Position numbers and translations under genes: made by a program. Below, piece after piece: positions 29,551-36,479 of a stretch of 55,543 nucleotides of DNA; position 1 is the stretch's first letter; each line of letters starts with the position of its first letter. The notes under the pieces were generated by a model. That model worked only from the letters and a program-made list of their open reading frames with translations. It was not told where the DNA came from and made no database searches. The DNA comes from Candidatus Peribacteria bacterium (lineage in GTDB: Bacteria > Patescibacteriota > Gracilibacteria > Peribacterales > Peribacteraceae). The stretch spans positions 1-55,543 of the forward strand of contig SICN01000006.1 in the NCBI GenBank assembly GCA_009691405.1. The letters run 5' to 3'.

Positions 29551-31616
29551 TCAATGGTGACGGTAATGGTTGAAGTTTTTTGGCTCTTACGTCCGTCTTT
29601 GGTCGTCGCCGTCAGCGTCACCTGATATTTTCCCTCGGCAATGAAGACATGAGTCGGGCTTTTTTGATCGCTCTGCGCGCCGTCGCCGAAATTCCAGAGC
29701 ATGGATTCAAATTCTCCGGCAGAGCAGGAAGAATCGAAGAAGACGCCCAAAGGTCCCTTTCCGCTCGTTCTACTCGGCATGAAGCAGGCATCGATGATGG
29801 GAGCCTTCACCACAAGAGTTTGTGTGCCTGTATACCTCTTGCCTGATGTGGTTTGAACCGTCACTCCGATCGCATATGTTCCGGGCGACTCGTAGAGGTG
29901 AGTGATCCGTGATCCGGAAAATTTACTCTCATTGGTTGCATTGCCGTCGCCATAGTCCCAGACGAATCCTGTGATTTCTTCTCCAACGGCAACGAATGTA
30001 TCTGATGCATCGAATGTCACCGTAGCGGGTGCTGTTGGAGTTGCGGGATCCATCGTGAAACGAACGACAGACTCGGGTGACTTTGCATTGATGATAAGGC
30101 GCCTTCGGAAGACATTCTGATCCGGATCGACGGCGATGAGATCAAGGAAATATCGTCCTATGTCGCGATACACTGCATGAAAACTCTTATCGGTTGCGAG
30201 CACTTCCGTTGCATTCTGCGCATCCCATGCGAATGAAATGAGCGGCTGTGAGGTGATCGGAGTAATATCGACGACCAGAGGCACCTCACCTTGGATTGCG
30301 TTGCCGTTCACTTCGGGACTTCCCTGAAAACTCAAGTCAGGGAGTGAGAGCGGATTGGTGATGCGAACCACTTTCGAAAGTTTTGCAGTCGCCCCACTCT
30401 GCGACCTCACGGTGGCATTCACTGTGAATGTGCCGACAGTGGAATAGACGTGGGCAATGCGAAGACCTTCTCCTGTCTTTGCATCCCCGAAATCCCATGA
30501 GGCGTTCGCAATCGGCTCCTTCGTTTTCAGAGTGAACACGGCGCCAAACGGAGGTGTCCCCAGGAGTGTTGCTGGCTCCGTGTCGAGCGTGATCGGAAAT
30601 GGCTGCTCCTGTGGCTTCACGATTTCGATTCTCCGCTGATACGATGTCTGCGTCTGATTGGAAAGTGCAATCGTCACGCTGACGCTGACCGGTCCGAGTC
30701 GCCTGTACGTATACGATACTGTTGCATTCGATGTGTCTGTATCAATGGTGCCGTCTCCATCGAAATCCCACTGCGCCTTGACGAGAGTCGGAGCATTGGG
30801 GACGTTCTTATTCAGCAGGTGCTCGATGGAGAAGGAAGCGGGTTCATCGACAATTGGATTCGCGGGCTCCAGAAAGAAGCTCTCTCTTGGAACAATAAGC
30901 CGAAGACCCACCTGTTTAAAGGAGCCATTGGTCATTGTGACGGTTGCGGCAATCGGATAAATTCCAGATCGGGAAGCGATGAATGTCGCCTGAGAATCAA
31001 AGGTTTCCTGATCGAAGATCCCGTCTCCTGTGAAGTCCCACTGGTACTTGAGAGGCACAAGTCCGAGTTTCTCGAAAATGGCAAGACTGTCCTGCATGCC
31101 AAACGTCACGGAAACGGGTGCGACCAGCAGTTCTCCGGATGACGGAGACAGAACCTGCAAAAAAAACGTGGGTTCCTTGTTCATCGAGACGAGTGTGAAT
31201 CCGCTGATCGCGATCACAGGAAGAACTCCCGCCACGAGCCGAAACAAGGCTCCTATTTTGATTCGTGCATTCTTGTTTTTGACCAAAGCGATCCTCATGC
31301 AGCCGACAATGCCAAAGAGCGAGCTACAAGCGATGCCGAGGAGAAGAACGAGCATGCCTATGTTTTTCAGTTCCGCATCGCTGCCGTCCTGTCTCGGGAA
31401 ATGAGACAGGAGATACAGAGCAAACCCGATGTACACGATAGTGGCGAGAATCAGGATGATCCACGCTGCCTTTGCAAAAAGGTGAATTCGTTTCGAGGGA
31501 TCGGACGAAAACTCCACAGAAAGAGACGGCGGTTCCGCTTTCTGGATGAAATCCTCGGGGGATCGTGACAGTACAATGCCATCGAGCGGAGCCTGCGGTT
31601 TCTGATCTTGCATCAT
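29547..31616 (-). CDS. Membrane-anchored PKD-repeat surface protein
   Basis: A 689-residue envelope protein. A cytoplasmic tail of about 45 residues is followed by three hydrophobic segments (AAWIILILATIVYIGFALYLL, IGMLVLLLGIACSSLFGIVG, LVAGVLPVIAISGFTL). The large remainder is extracellular: about six PKD/Ig-like domains, several with the hallmark W-D-F/Y-G-D-G (YQWDFTGDGIFDQ, AQWDFDGDGTIDTD, ASWDFGDAKTG, FVWDYGDGNATN, LWNFGDGAQSD) and the closing H-x-Y (THLYESPGTYAIGV). PKD domains usually mediate protein or polysaccharide contacts. There is no catalytic domain and no LPXTG-like tail. It is the last large gene of a minus-strand envelope block. The start is one of two adjacent Met codons. 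Confidence 0.9.
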   Translation of the reverse strand: MMQDQKPQAPLDGIVLSRSPEDFIQKAEPPSLSVEFSSDPSKRIHLFAKAAWIILILATIVYIGFALYLLSHFPRQDGSDAELKNIGMLVLLLGIACSSLFGIVGCMRIALVKNKNARIKIGALFRLVAGVLPVIAISGFTLVSMNKEPTFFLQVLSPSSGELLVAPVSVTFGMQDSLAIFEKLGLVPLKYQWDFTGDGIFDQETFDSQATFIASRSGIYPIAATVTMTNGSFKQVGLRLIVPRESFFLEPANPIVDEPASFSIEHLLNKNVPNAPTLVKAQWDFDGDGTIDTDTSNATVSYTYRRLGPVSVSVTIALSNQTQTSYQRRIEIVKPQEQPFPITLDTEPATLLGTPPFGAVFTLKTKEPIANASWDFGDAKTGEGLRIAHVYSTVGTFTVNATVRSQSGATAKLSKVVRITNPLSLPDLSFQGSPEVNGNAIQGEVPLVVDITPITSQPLISFAWDAQNATEVLATDKSFHAVYRDIGRYFLDLIAVDPDQNVFRRRLIINAKSPESVVRFTMDPATPTAPATVTFDASDTFVAVGEEITGFVWDYGDGNATNESKFSGSRITHLYESPGTYAIGVTVQTTSGKRYTGTQTLVVKAPIIDACFMPSRTSGKGPLGVFFDSSCSAGEFESMLWNFGDGAQSDQKSPTHVFIAEGKYQVTLTATTKDGRKSQKTSTITVTIE

Positions 31617-31659
31617 TGTTTCATGCAGTATCCACGGAATAGACTGCGGGCGGAAGTGG

Positions 31660-32334
31660 CTACTCCGCCAAAATCATGTCGAAGATAGCATCGGGGAGAA
31701 CGCTGCTACCAATTAATGTCGATGCGGAAACCTCGAAAACCGATGACTGATCCAGATGCGCTGACAAAAGAAACTTCGACGATTCCATCTCCGGTACTGC
31801 GTCTACAATCTTCCACTCCACATGCAGAAGATCGAATGTCCTTGCATCAATCCGCAAGATCCCCGATGTATTCGCAGCACCCAAGCCAGAAAATTCCGTG
31901 GGAATGTTCACAGAGAGAATGTAAACGTACGAGACGGCCGAGGTTCGTTGCAGTCTTGAAGAATTGATGCGAATTGCATCGGAGTATGCATCAATCGCCG
32001 ACGATTCGGGAACCGATGATGGTGTTCCCTCTCCCGATGAAAGAAAAATGGTTTTTTGGATGCTTATTCCGCGTTTCATTGTCGTACCCGTGAAGTGAAG
32101 AAACCATGCCTGCTTGATAGGAAGAACAGAACCGCTGAACGAGAAATTTGCAGAGTGCTCACTGCCGTTCTTTAGCAGAACAAGCGAGCCTGTTCCTCGC
32201 AGCGCGAATCCTTCGCTCGTCATACTGCGAATGATCGCGCGTTTCAACACTTCTTCCGGAGGAAATTTCTGCGGCGGTACCATGCTGCACGCTGTCAGCA
32301 AAAAAATGCAGGAAAGCAATGTGAGAATTCTCAT
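31660..32334 (-). CDS. Lipoprotein of unknown function
   Basis: A 224-residue exported lipoprotein. The signal peptide MRILTLLSCIFLLTAC has lipobox LTAC with Cys16. The mature part is beta-rich (ALRGTGSLVLLKNGSEHSANF, ILRIDARTFDLLHVEWKIV) and could adopt a LolA/LppX-like half-barrel, but I see no diagnostic motif. Its ATG overlaps the stop of the upstream 315-residue gene by 4 nt, so the two are coupled and probably act together at the membrane surface. The PKD gene follows by 43 nt. Confidence 0.85.
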   Translation of the reverse strand: MRILTLLSCIFLLTACSMVPPQKFPPEEVLKRAIIRSMTSEGFALRGTGSLVLLKNGSEHSANFSFSGSVLPIKQAWFLHFTGTTMKRGISIQKTIFLSSGEGTPSSVPESSAIDAYSDAIRINSSRLQRTSAVSYVYILSVNIPTEFSGLGAANTSGILRIDARTFDLLHVEWKIVDAVPEMESSKFLLSAHLDQSSVFEVSASTLIGSSVLPDAIFDMILAE

Positions 32335-33278
32335 CTCTCGCGGTACGGAGAAGCTGCGATATCAGACGGCTCTTCGATGATGAAGCTGACAGTCTTACTC
32401 TGTGAACCCCTTACTTCAGCCTTCAGATTGAGGACGATTGTCTGTCCTGCGTGAAGAATGAACATCGGGCTGAAATCAAGTGTGATGGTATACCCGCGCA
32501 TCCTTGGAGCCAGGCGCGTCAGTACGGTGCCGGAAAGCTTCTGGAGTGAGAACCACTGCAAATCCATATCGCGAGCACGACCATCATTCGTGAATGTTAT
32601 TCGCTTAAGAAGCTGCGCACTCTTCACATCGGCGGTAAGCTGCAGCCTCGCAACAGTTTCAATTCTTCCGTACCGAATGGGGCCGGAGATCGTCAGCAGT
32701 CTCGCAGTCAGTTTCCCTGCGGTCACCGGTAACGCCACCACCGTTTTTTTGTCGTCACCGGACGACAAAACAGTTTCCTTTGCCGTGGACATAATGCCAT
32801 GAAGCCCTGATAGAGCGATACCGTGTTCGGATGCAACGGTTGCATCTTGGCTCATATCGGCGAAGATCGTCAGGGACGTCGCACTGCATTTCGGAATGAC
32901 GTGGGAGCGAAACCTCAGTATTGCCGTTTTACCACTGCGATCGAATTGCGCGGAGCGTGTCACTCGGGTGTAGCCGTCCACTGCGTACACGGAAGTGATG
33001 TCATCCGCACTTCCAAGACCTGTGTGTCGAAGTTCGAGCGATTGTATTTTGATGTCGCTTTCGCAAGAAGCTGAGAGATTCAGCACCAGAAAAGGAACAC
33101 GCGTTGCTCCCCGTGCAACAGATCCGAGCTGAAGCTCGTCCTCGACTGCAATCGTCAGCTGTCCGCTTCCGCTCGCTTCGTACCGAGTCGCAGTCTGCAA
33201 TGCAGTCGCTGCTGGCTCAGACGGGTGCATGAAATCCAACAACATGAGTGCGACCATTACCGAGGGCAGGATATTCAT
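32331..33278 (-). CDS. Exported beta-rich protein with two similar halves
   Basis: A 315-residue protein I cannot name. The N-terminus is hydrophobic (ILPSVMVALMLLDFM) and ends near Pro/Ala residues, consistent with a short signal peptide. The rest is beta-strand-rich, with two segments of like layout: VPFLVLNLSA...SLELRHTGLGSADDITSVYAV...SATSLTIFADMS and VARLQLTADV...RITFTNDGRARDMDLQWFSL...GQTIVLNLKAEV. This resembles tandem Ig-like or fibre domains. TACAAT ends exactly 6 nt before ATG 33278. Its stop overlaps the lipoprotein start (ATGA), so it is likely the first gene of a three- or four-gene envelope unit. Confidence 0.8.
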   Translation of the reverse strand: MNILPSVMVALMLLDFMHPSEPAATALQTATRYEASGSGQLTIAVEDELQLGSVARGATRVPFLVLNLSASCESDIKIQSLELRHTGLGSADDITSVYAVDGYTRVTRSAQFDRSGKTAILRFRSHVIPKCSATSLTIFADMSQDATVASEHGIALSGLHGIMSTAKETVLSSGDDKKTVVALPVTAGKLTARLLTISGPIRYGRIETVARLQLTADVKSAQLLKRITFTNDGRARDMDLQWFSLQKLSGTVLTRLAPRMRGYTITLDFSPMFILHAGQTIVLNLKAEVRGSQSKTVSFIIEEPSDIAASPYRER

Positions 33279-33290
33279 GGTTCGATTGTA

Positions 33291-34181
33291 TCACCATCTC
33301 CCCGATGCTCCCCCACCCCCAAACCCTCCTCCTCCAAATCCACCGAAACCTCCTCTGCCACCTCCAAATCCCCCTCCACCCGGTCCCCAACCTCCCCCAG
33401 CCCACCAACTCGTCCTGCCGCGAGAGTGAAAATTTTTCGACACGACGAAGTCAAGAAAGAGCCCGAGCGGAATCAAGATCGGAATAAGCAGCCACCATCC
33501 GAGAAGCAAGACCCCGATCACTCCGCCGATTCCTCCGAACACCCCGCCGAGCCACCACGATTTAGTTCTTCCAAGAACGGAGACCAGCCACTGGAAGAAA
33601 AAAAGTGCGAAGAGAAAGATAATCCCCGGCACCGGGCTGTCCTCAGGCTTCTCGTACCGCTCAGCGGTGTACTCGCCTCCGATGTGTCTCTCGAGGGACA
33701 CGACCGCAGCGCCAATGCCTGCCGCGTAGTCGCCATTGCGAAAGTTGGGGACGAGGTCGGTATCGATGATACCTTTTGCAACAATGTCCGGCACGGCACC
33801 CTCAAGACCGTACCCGACATCAAATCTCACCTCTCGTCCTCCGTAATCGATGAGCAGGAGAATGCCGTTGTCTTTTCCCTCGGAGCCGATCTTCCACTTG
33901 CGACCGATCTCGAGACCCACTTCCTCAATCGATCTTCCCTCGAGATTCGGAAGAATGACAATCGCTATTTCATTGGTGGTTCGATTTTTGTAATCGAAAA
34001 GTGTTGCTTCGAGTGTCGACTTCTCCGCAGCGCTCAGAATAGCCGCTGTGTCGGTGACATATCCATTATTGATCGGCACGACGAGTGCCGCTCTGGCGCT
34101 TTGATCGTGCGCAAAAAAAACGCAGGCAAACAACAGGAGAAAGAGTCCACCCTTGCCTGCGCGTGAAGAGAAAACGCTCAT
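33291..34181 (-). CDS. TPM-domain protein (YgcG family) with Gly-rich tail
   Basis: A 296-residue exported membrane protein. The signal peptide GGLFLLLFACVFFAHDQSARA is cleaved near ARA. The TPM domain follows at ~35-160, with YVTDTAAILSAAEK, NEIAIVILPNLEGRSIEEVG, DNGILLLIDYGGREVRFDVGYGLEGAVPD and the usual RNGDYAAGI. Two hydrophobic segments follow (GIIFLFALFFFQWLV and GVFGGIGGVIGVLLLGWWLLIPILIPLGLFL), then a strongly Gly-rich C-terminus (GGGGFGGG). TPM domains are linked to envelope stress and photosystem repair, with proposed phosphatase activity. It lies 11 nt downstream of lemA, a pairing conserved across bacteria, so they form an operon. Confidence 0.93.
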   Translation of the reverse strand: MSVFSSRAGKGGLFLLLFACVFFAHDQSARAALVVPINNGYVTDTAAILSAAEKSTLEATLFDYKNRTTNEIAIVILPNLEGRSIEEVGLEIGRKWKIGSEGKDNGILLLIDYGGREVRFDVGYGLEGAVPDIVAKGIIDTDLVPNFRNGDYAAGIGAAVVSLERHIGGEYTAERYEKPEDSPVPGIIFLFALFFFQWLVSVLGRTKSWWLGGVFGGIGGVIGVLLLGWWLLIPILIPLGLFLDFVVSKNFHSRGRTSWWAGGGWGPGGGGFGGGRGGFGGFGGGGFGGGGASGRW

Positions 34182-34192
34182 TGAAGAGGAGA

Positions 34193-34768
34193 CTATTTCG
34201 TAAAGTCAACGGATGGCGCTTTTTCGGCCTCGGGGTCCGCATCGAAGGTCGCTTCGGGAAGGAAGCCGAAGAGCTTCGCTGCGAGAAGGCCCGGGAATCT
34301 GCGTGTGCGAACGTTGTAGGCGATAACCGCTTCGTTGTAATCCTTGCGGGCAACGGCAACTCTGTTTTCTGTTCCCTCCAACTGTGTCATAAGATCACGG
34401 AACGCCTGGGTAGCTTGCAATTGAGGATAGGCTTCCACGGTCACAAGCAGGCGAGAGAGAGCCGAGTCGAACTGCGAAGCCGCCTGTATCTGTCCAGTTC
34501 TATCTGCAATCGATTTGCTCTGCGACCATGCGCTTCTGGCCTCGGTCACGGCACGAAAGGTTTCCTGCTCAAAGTTTGCGGCACCCTTCACCGTCGAGAC
34601 GAGATTCGGGATGAGATCAAGCCTCCTTTGGTACTGCGTTTCCACCTGCGCCCATCCGTTCTCCACGAATCCCTTCGACGACACAAAGCCGTTGTAGCTC
34701 GATATGAGCCATAGAATAACGACAGCAATGCCACCGATGAGAAACCAGAACGCGGGAATTTTTCGCAT
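34193..34768 (-). CDS. lemA: LemA family membrane protein
   Basis: A 191-residue protein with one N-terminal membrane helix (AFWFLIGGIAVVILWLISSYN) and a long helical bundle outside. Family hallmarks: NGFVSSKGFVENGWAQVETQYQRR, DLIPNLVSTVKGAANFEQE, LLVTVEAYPQLQATQAF, LMTQLEGTENRVAVARKDYN and the conserved YN...RRFPGLLAA. The length is standard. The biochemical role is unsettled even for model species. It heads an operon with the TPM gene. A TATTCT box lies 14 nt before the ATG. Confidence 0.95.
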   Translation of the reverse strand: MRKIPAFWFLIGGIAVVILWLISSYNGFVSSKGFVENGWAQVETQYQRRLDLIPNLVSTVKGAANFEQETFRAVTEARSAWSQSKSIADRTGQIQAASQFDSALSRLLVTVEAYPQLQATQAFRDLMTQLEGTENRVAVARKDYNEAVIAYNVRTRRFPGLLAAKLFGFLPEATFDADPEAEKAPSVDFTK

Positions 34769-34836
34769 AGAAATGAGAATGGAGAATAGAACTTTGGAAT
34801 TCTATCAGAAACTAATGCATATGCTAGAATTCATTC

Positions 34837-35163
34837 ATGAAAAATACAGTTCAGCCGCTTGTTTTTATTCTGCTTGTGGCTATTGCTGTTTCTTCGTCGG
34901 CAGTGTCGCTCCGGTCTTCACCCTCCTCTTCATCCAGACCTGTTTTTCGCTTTCCCGATCGCGAGGCGAGTGCGCAATCTTCTGCCGTTGCCCAAAGTAC
35001 GACTTCTCTGCCCTCAATCAAACGTGCTCTTACGAAGGACCAGATCCAGCAGTCCGCCAAAAGGAAAAAGCAGCACGAGGACCTCCTGAAGAAGCTGAAA
35101 GCAATTCTCGATAGGGCCAAGAAATACCAAAGCAGCCAGAGCTCGCAGGTGAGGGCACCATAG
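34837..35163 (+). CDS. Small secreted Ser-rich basic protein
   Basis: A 108-residue exported protein of unknown function. The signal peptide (VQPLVFILLVAIAVSSSAV) is followed by LRSSPSSSS and a Ser/Ala-rich linker. The C-terminal half is charged and helical (RALTKDQIQQSAKRKKQHED, LKKLKAILDRAKKYQSSQ). TAGAAT ends exactly 6 nt before the ATG. It lies divergent to lemA and convergent with the 41-residue peptide gene, whose stop is 5 nt away. Confidence 0.75.
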   Translation: MKNTVQPLVFILLVAIAVSSSAVSLRSSPSSSSRPVFRFPDREASAQSSAVAQSTTSLPSIKRALTKDQIQQSAKRKKQHEDLLKKLKAILDRAKKYQSSQSSQVRAP

Positions 35164-35167
35164 CCCT

Positions 35168-35293
35168 TTAACCCCTGAGGTTATTGATCGGAAGGCTTGC
35201 AACCATGACAACAGTGACAAGAGCAATAAGTGCCATATGAGCCACAAGAAGCCTGAGAGAGATGCCTTTGGAGATGCGAAAAGTGGAGTTCAT
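35168..35293 (-). CDS. 41-residue membrane peptide ending in LRG
   Basis: Below the track length cutoff. The minus strand reads MNSTFRISKGISLRLLVAHM, a hydrophobic helix (ALIALVTVVMVASL), PINNLRG and stop TAA. The membrane segment followed by L-R-G is exactly the N-terminal layout of the surface proteins at 9145, 13630 and 14002, but here nothing follows the motif. No Shine-Dalgarno site. It is convergent with the small Ser-rich gene. Function unknown. It could be a minimal member of that family or a partner of the machinery that handles them. Confidence 0.5.
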   Translation of the reverse strand: MNSTFRISKGISLRLLVAHMALIALVTVVMVASLPINNLRG

Positions 35294-35375
35294 AATTTTG
35301 GGGGAGCGGAATTGTAAAGCCACCTTTTCTTTTGTCCAGAAAATCGAACAAATAATGTGTTCAATAAAGCCTCTT

Positions 35376-35404
35376 TTGCTCGAATGTCATTCCTTCGGTA
35401 CGAT
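35376..35404 (+). promoter_or_regulatory. Promoter of tRNA-Pro
   Basis: -35 TTGCTC (35376-35381), 17-nt spacer, -10 TACGAT (35399-35404), 12 nt before the mature tRNA 5' end. Confidence 0.6.
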
Positions 35405-35416
35405 AAAAAAAGACGT

Positions 35417-35492
35417 CGGGACGTAGCTCAGTTGGTAGAGCGCGTGGTTCGGGACCACGAGGCCGGAGGTTCGAGTCCTCTCGTTCCGACCA
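35417..35492 (+). tRNA. tRNA-Pro (anticodon CGG)
   Basis: Acceptor CGGGACG/CGTTCCG, D-arm GCTCAGTTGGTAGAGC, anticodon stem-loop CGTGGTTCGGGACCACG giving CGG, T-arm GGAGGTTCGAGTCCTCT, discriminator A and encoded CCA. The last 34 nt are duplicated downstream (see mobile element). Confidence 0.96.
35459..35492 (+). repeat. 34-bp direct repeat, copy 1 (3' end of tRNA-Pro)
   Basis: Identical to 35818-35851. It covers the last bases of the anticodon stem, the variable loop, the T-arm, the 3' acceptor strand and CCA. That is the part of a tRNA gene integrative elements usually use as attachment site. Confidence 0.9.
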
Positions 35493-35517
35493 TATTCATT
35501 CACCACATGCTTCTTCA

Positions 35518-35799
35518 ATGACCACAGGAGGCTTCCTCTACATGCTGAAGAGTCACAGTGACAGCTCTTTTTATTTTGGTTCCACGAGTGATATCAATCG
35601 TCGTCTTGCGCAACACAATAATGGAGAATCATCGTCGACTCGTACAAAACGGCCGTGGGTATTAGTATTTGTAATGAAATTCGATCAGGTTGCTCAGGCA
35701 AGAAAAATCGAACAGACTCTCAAGGCACAGAAACAGAAAATAACACCCCCACGTTTACTCCTCGCCATTGCCGATTACCTACGTCGAGCAGAAGAGTAA
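35518..35799 (+). CDS. GIY-YIG endonuclease-like protein
   Basis: A 93-residue single-domain protein of the GIY-YIG nuclease superfamily, which cleaves DNA one strand at a time with a catalytic Arg, Tyr and Glu. Visible: GGFLYMLKS (the GIY-like strand), SSFYFGSTSDINRRLAQHNN (the YIG-like strand with the Arg helix), STRTKRPWVLVFVMKF, and QARKIEQTLKAQK carrying the conserved Glu. The length is that of UPF0213/YhbQ-like members without a DNA-binding domain. It starts 25 nt after the tRNA-Pro CCA and sits inside the 34-bp repeats, suggesting it drives or profits from the insertion (inference). The track start at 35518 fits the family. Confidence 0.85.
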   Translation: MTTGGFLYMLKSHSDSSFYFGSTSDINRRLAQHNNGESSSTRTKRPWVLVFVMKFDQVAQARKIEQTLKAQKQKITPPRLLLAIADYLRRAEE

Positions 35800-35803
35800 A
35801 GCG

Positions 35804-35818
35804 CCCCGCGGAGCGGGG
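35804..35818 (+). terminator. GC-rich hairpin after the GIY-YIG ORF
   Basis: CCCCGC-GGA-GCGGGG, a 6-bp perfect stem, 4 nt after the stop codon; no U-run follows. Confidence 0.4.
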
Positions 35819-35851
35819 AGGCCGGAGGTTCGAGTCCTCTCGTTCCGACCA
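35818..35851 (+). repeat. 34-bp direct repeat, copy 2 (partial tRNA-Pro)
   Basis: A perfect duplicate of 35459-35492. It is not a functional tRNA because the 5' half is absent. Confidence 0.9.
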
Positions 35852-35896
35852 ACCTTCGCAGAAGGTTGTCCGCCGAAGCCCGCAGCGAAGGTGGAC
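35851..35896. repeat. Two small inverted repeats beyond the element
   Basis: AACCTTC-GCA-GAAGGTT (35851-35867) is followed by a second hairpin opening GTCCGCC and closing GGTGGAC (35868-35896). They may be remnants of the element's right end or terminators. Confidence 0.45.
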
Positions 35897-35955
35897 ATCA
35901 CTTCAATTAACAACATCTACGTCCTTCTGCTTCGGCTGGCAGGCAATTCAATATC

Positions 35956-36441
35956 CTACTTCACCTCCTTCAGCGTGCCCTGCGCAACGAGGACTTTCCC
36001 GAGGTAGATGCTTACAGCATTGTAGCCCTTCACATCGGTTTGGGTTGTGAGCTCGACTGAATGACGGGTGTCCCCGAGAATGCTCTCGAGAATTCCCACT
36101 TCCATCGTCACATTCGTCGAAGTATTTCGAAGCATTACTGAGTAATTCGTCTTCTCCGGTGCCTTCAGGATATTCACATTCACCGTCACCACCGAGGAAC
36201 CGTCCTTAAACCTGCGAAGGTAACCGATACCATTGGCCTTCGCGGGAGCGACACCCGAGACTGCGCCGTACGAGAAAAATGTCTGTGCCCCATGAACAGG
36301 ATCCACAGGATCATCTCCTTTCTGAATGACCTGATTGTATTTCTTTGCTTTATCGACTGCAGCAGGATCGACCGTATCGCTTTTGCCGCATGCGGAGACA
36401 AGAAGAGCTGCAGTGAGGAGAAAGAGTGAAAGTTTTTTCAT
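35956..36441 (-). CDS. Lipoprotein of unknown function
   Basis: A 161-residue lipoprotein. I start at ATG 36441 (MKKLSLFLLTAALLVSAC), not the longer track start, because this is a textbook lipoprotein signal with lipobox VSAC. The mature protein begins GKSDTVDPAAVDKAKKYNQV and is otherwise beta-rich (SSVVTVNVNILKAPEKTNYS, TNVTMEVGILESILGD), suggestive of a single beta-sandwich. No family is recognised. It lies 38 nt downstream of the O-antigen-ligase-like gene on the same strand. A TACAAT box sits 22 nt before the ATG. Confidence 0.85.
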   Translation of the reverse strand: MKKLSLFLLTAALLVSACGKSDTVDPAAVDKAKKYNQVIQKGDDPVDPVHGAQTFFSYGAVSGVAPAKANGIGYLRRFKDGSSVVTVNVNILKAPEKTNYSVMLRNTSTNVTMEVGILESILGDTRHSVELTTQTDVKGYNAVSIYLGKVLVAQGTLKEVK

Positions 36442-36479
36442 GGAGAATTGGTGGAACGATCCCATTGTAGCACAACCGA

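Larger units (their letters stand above)
35493..35851 (+). mobile_element. GIY-YIG mini-element inserted at tRNA-Pro
   Basis: 325 bp between two perfect 34-bp copies of the tRNA-Pro 3' end. It holds one ORF (GIY-YIG, 35518-35799) and a GC-rich hairpin (CCCCGC/GCGGGG, 35804-35818) that runs into the second repeat. The upstream tRNA is complete, so insertion kept it functional, as with tRNA-targeting integrative elements. No integrase or recombinase is encoded inside. Confidence 0.7.

Noticed and set aside
35804-35896. Hairpins near the GIY-YIG element as a transposon inverted-repeat pair
   Set aside because: They do not match each other or any sequence at the left side of the element; the only flanking pair is the direct 34-bp tRNA repeat.
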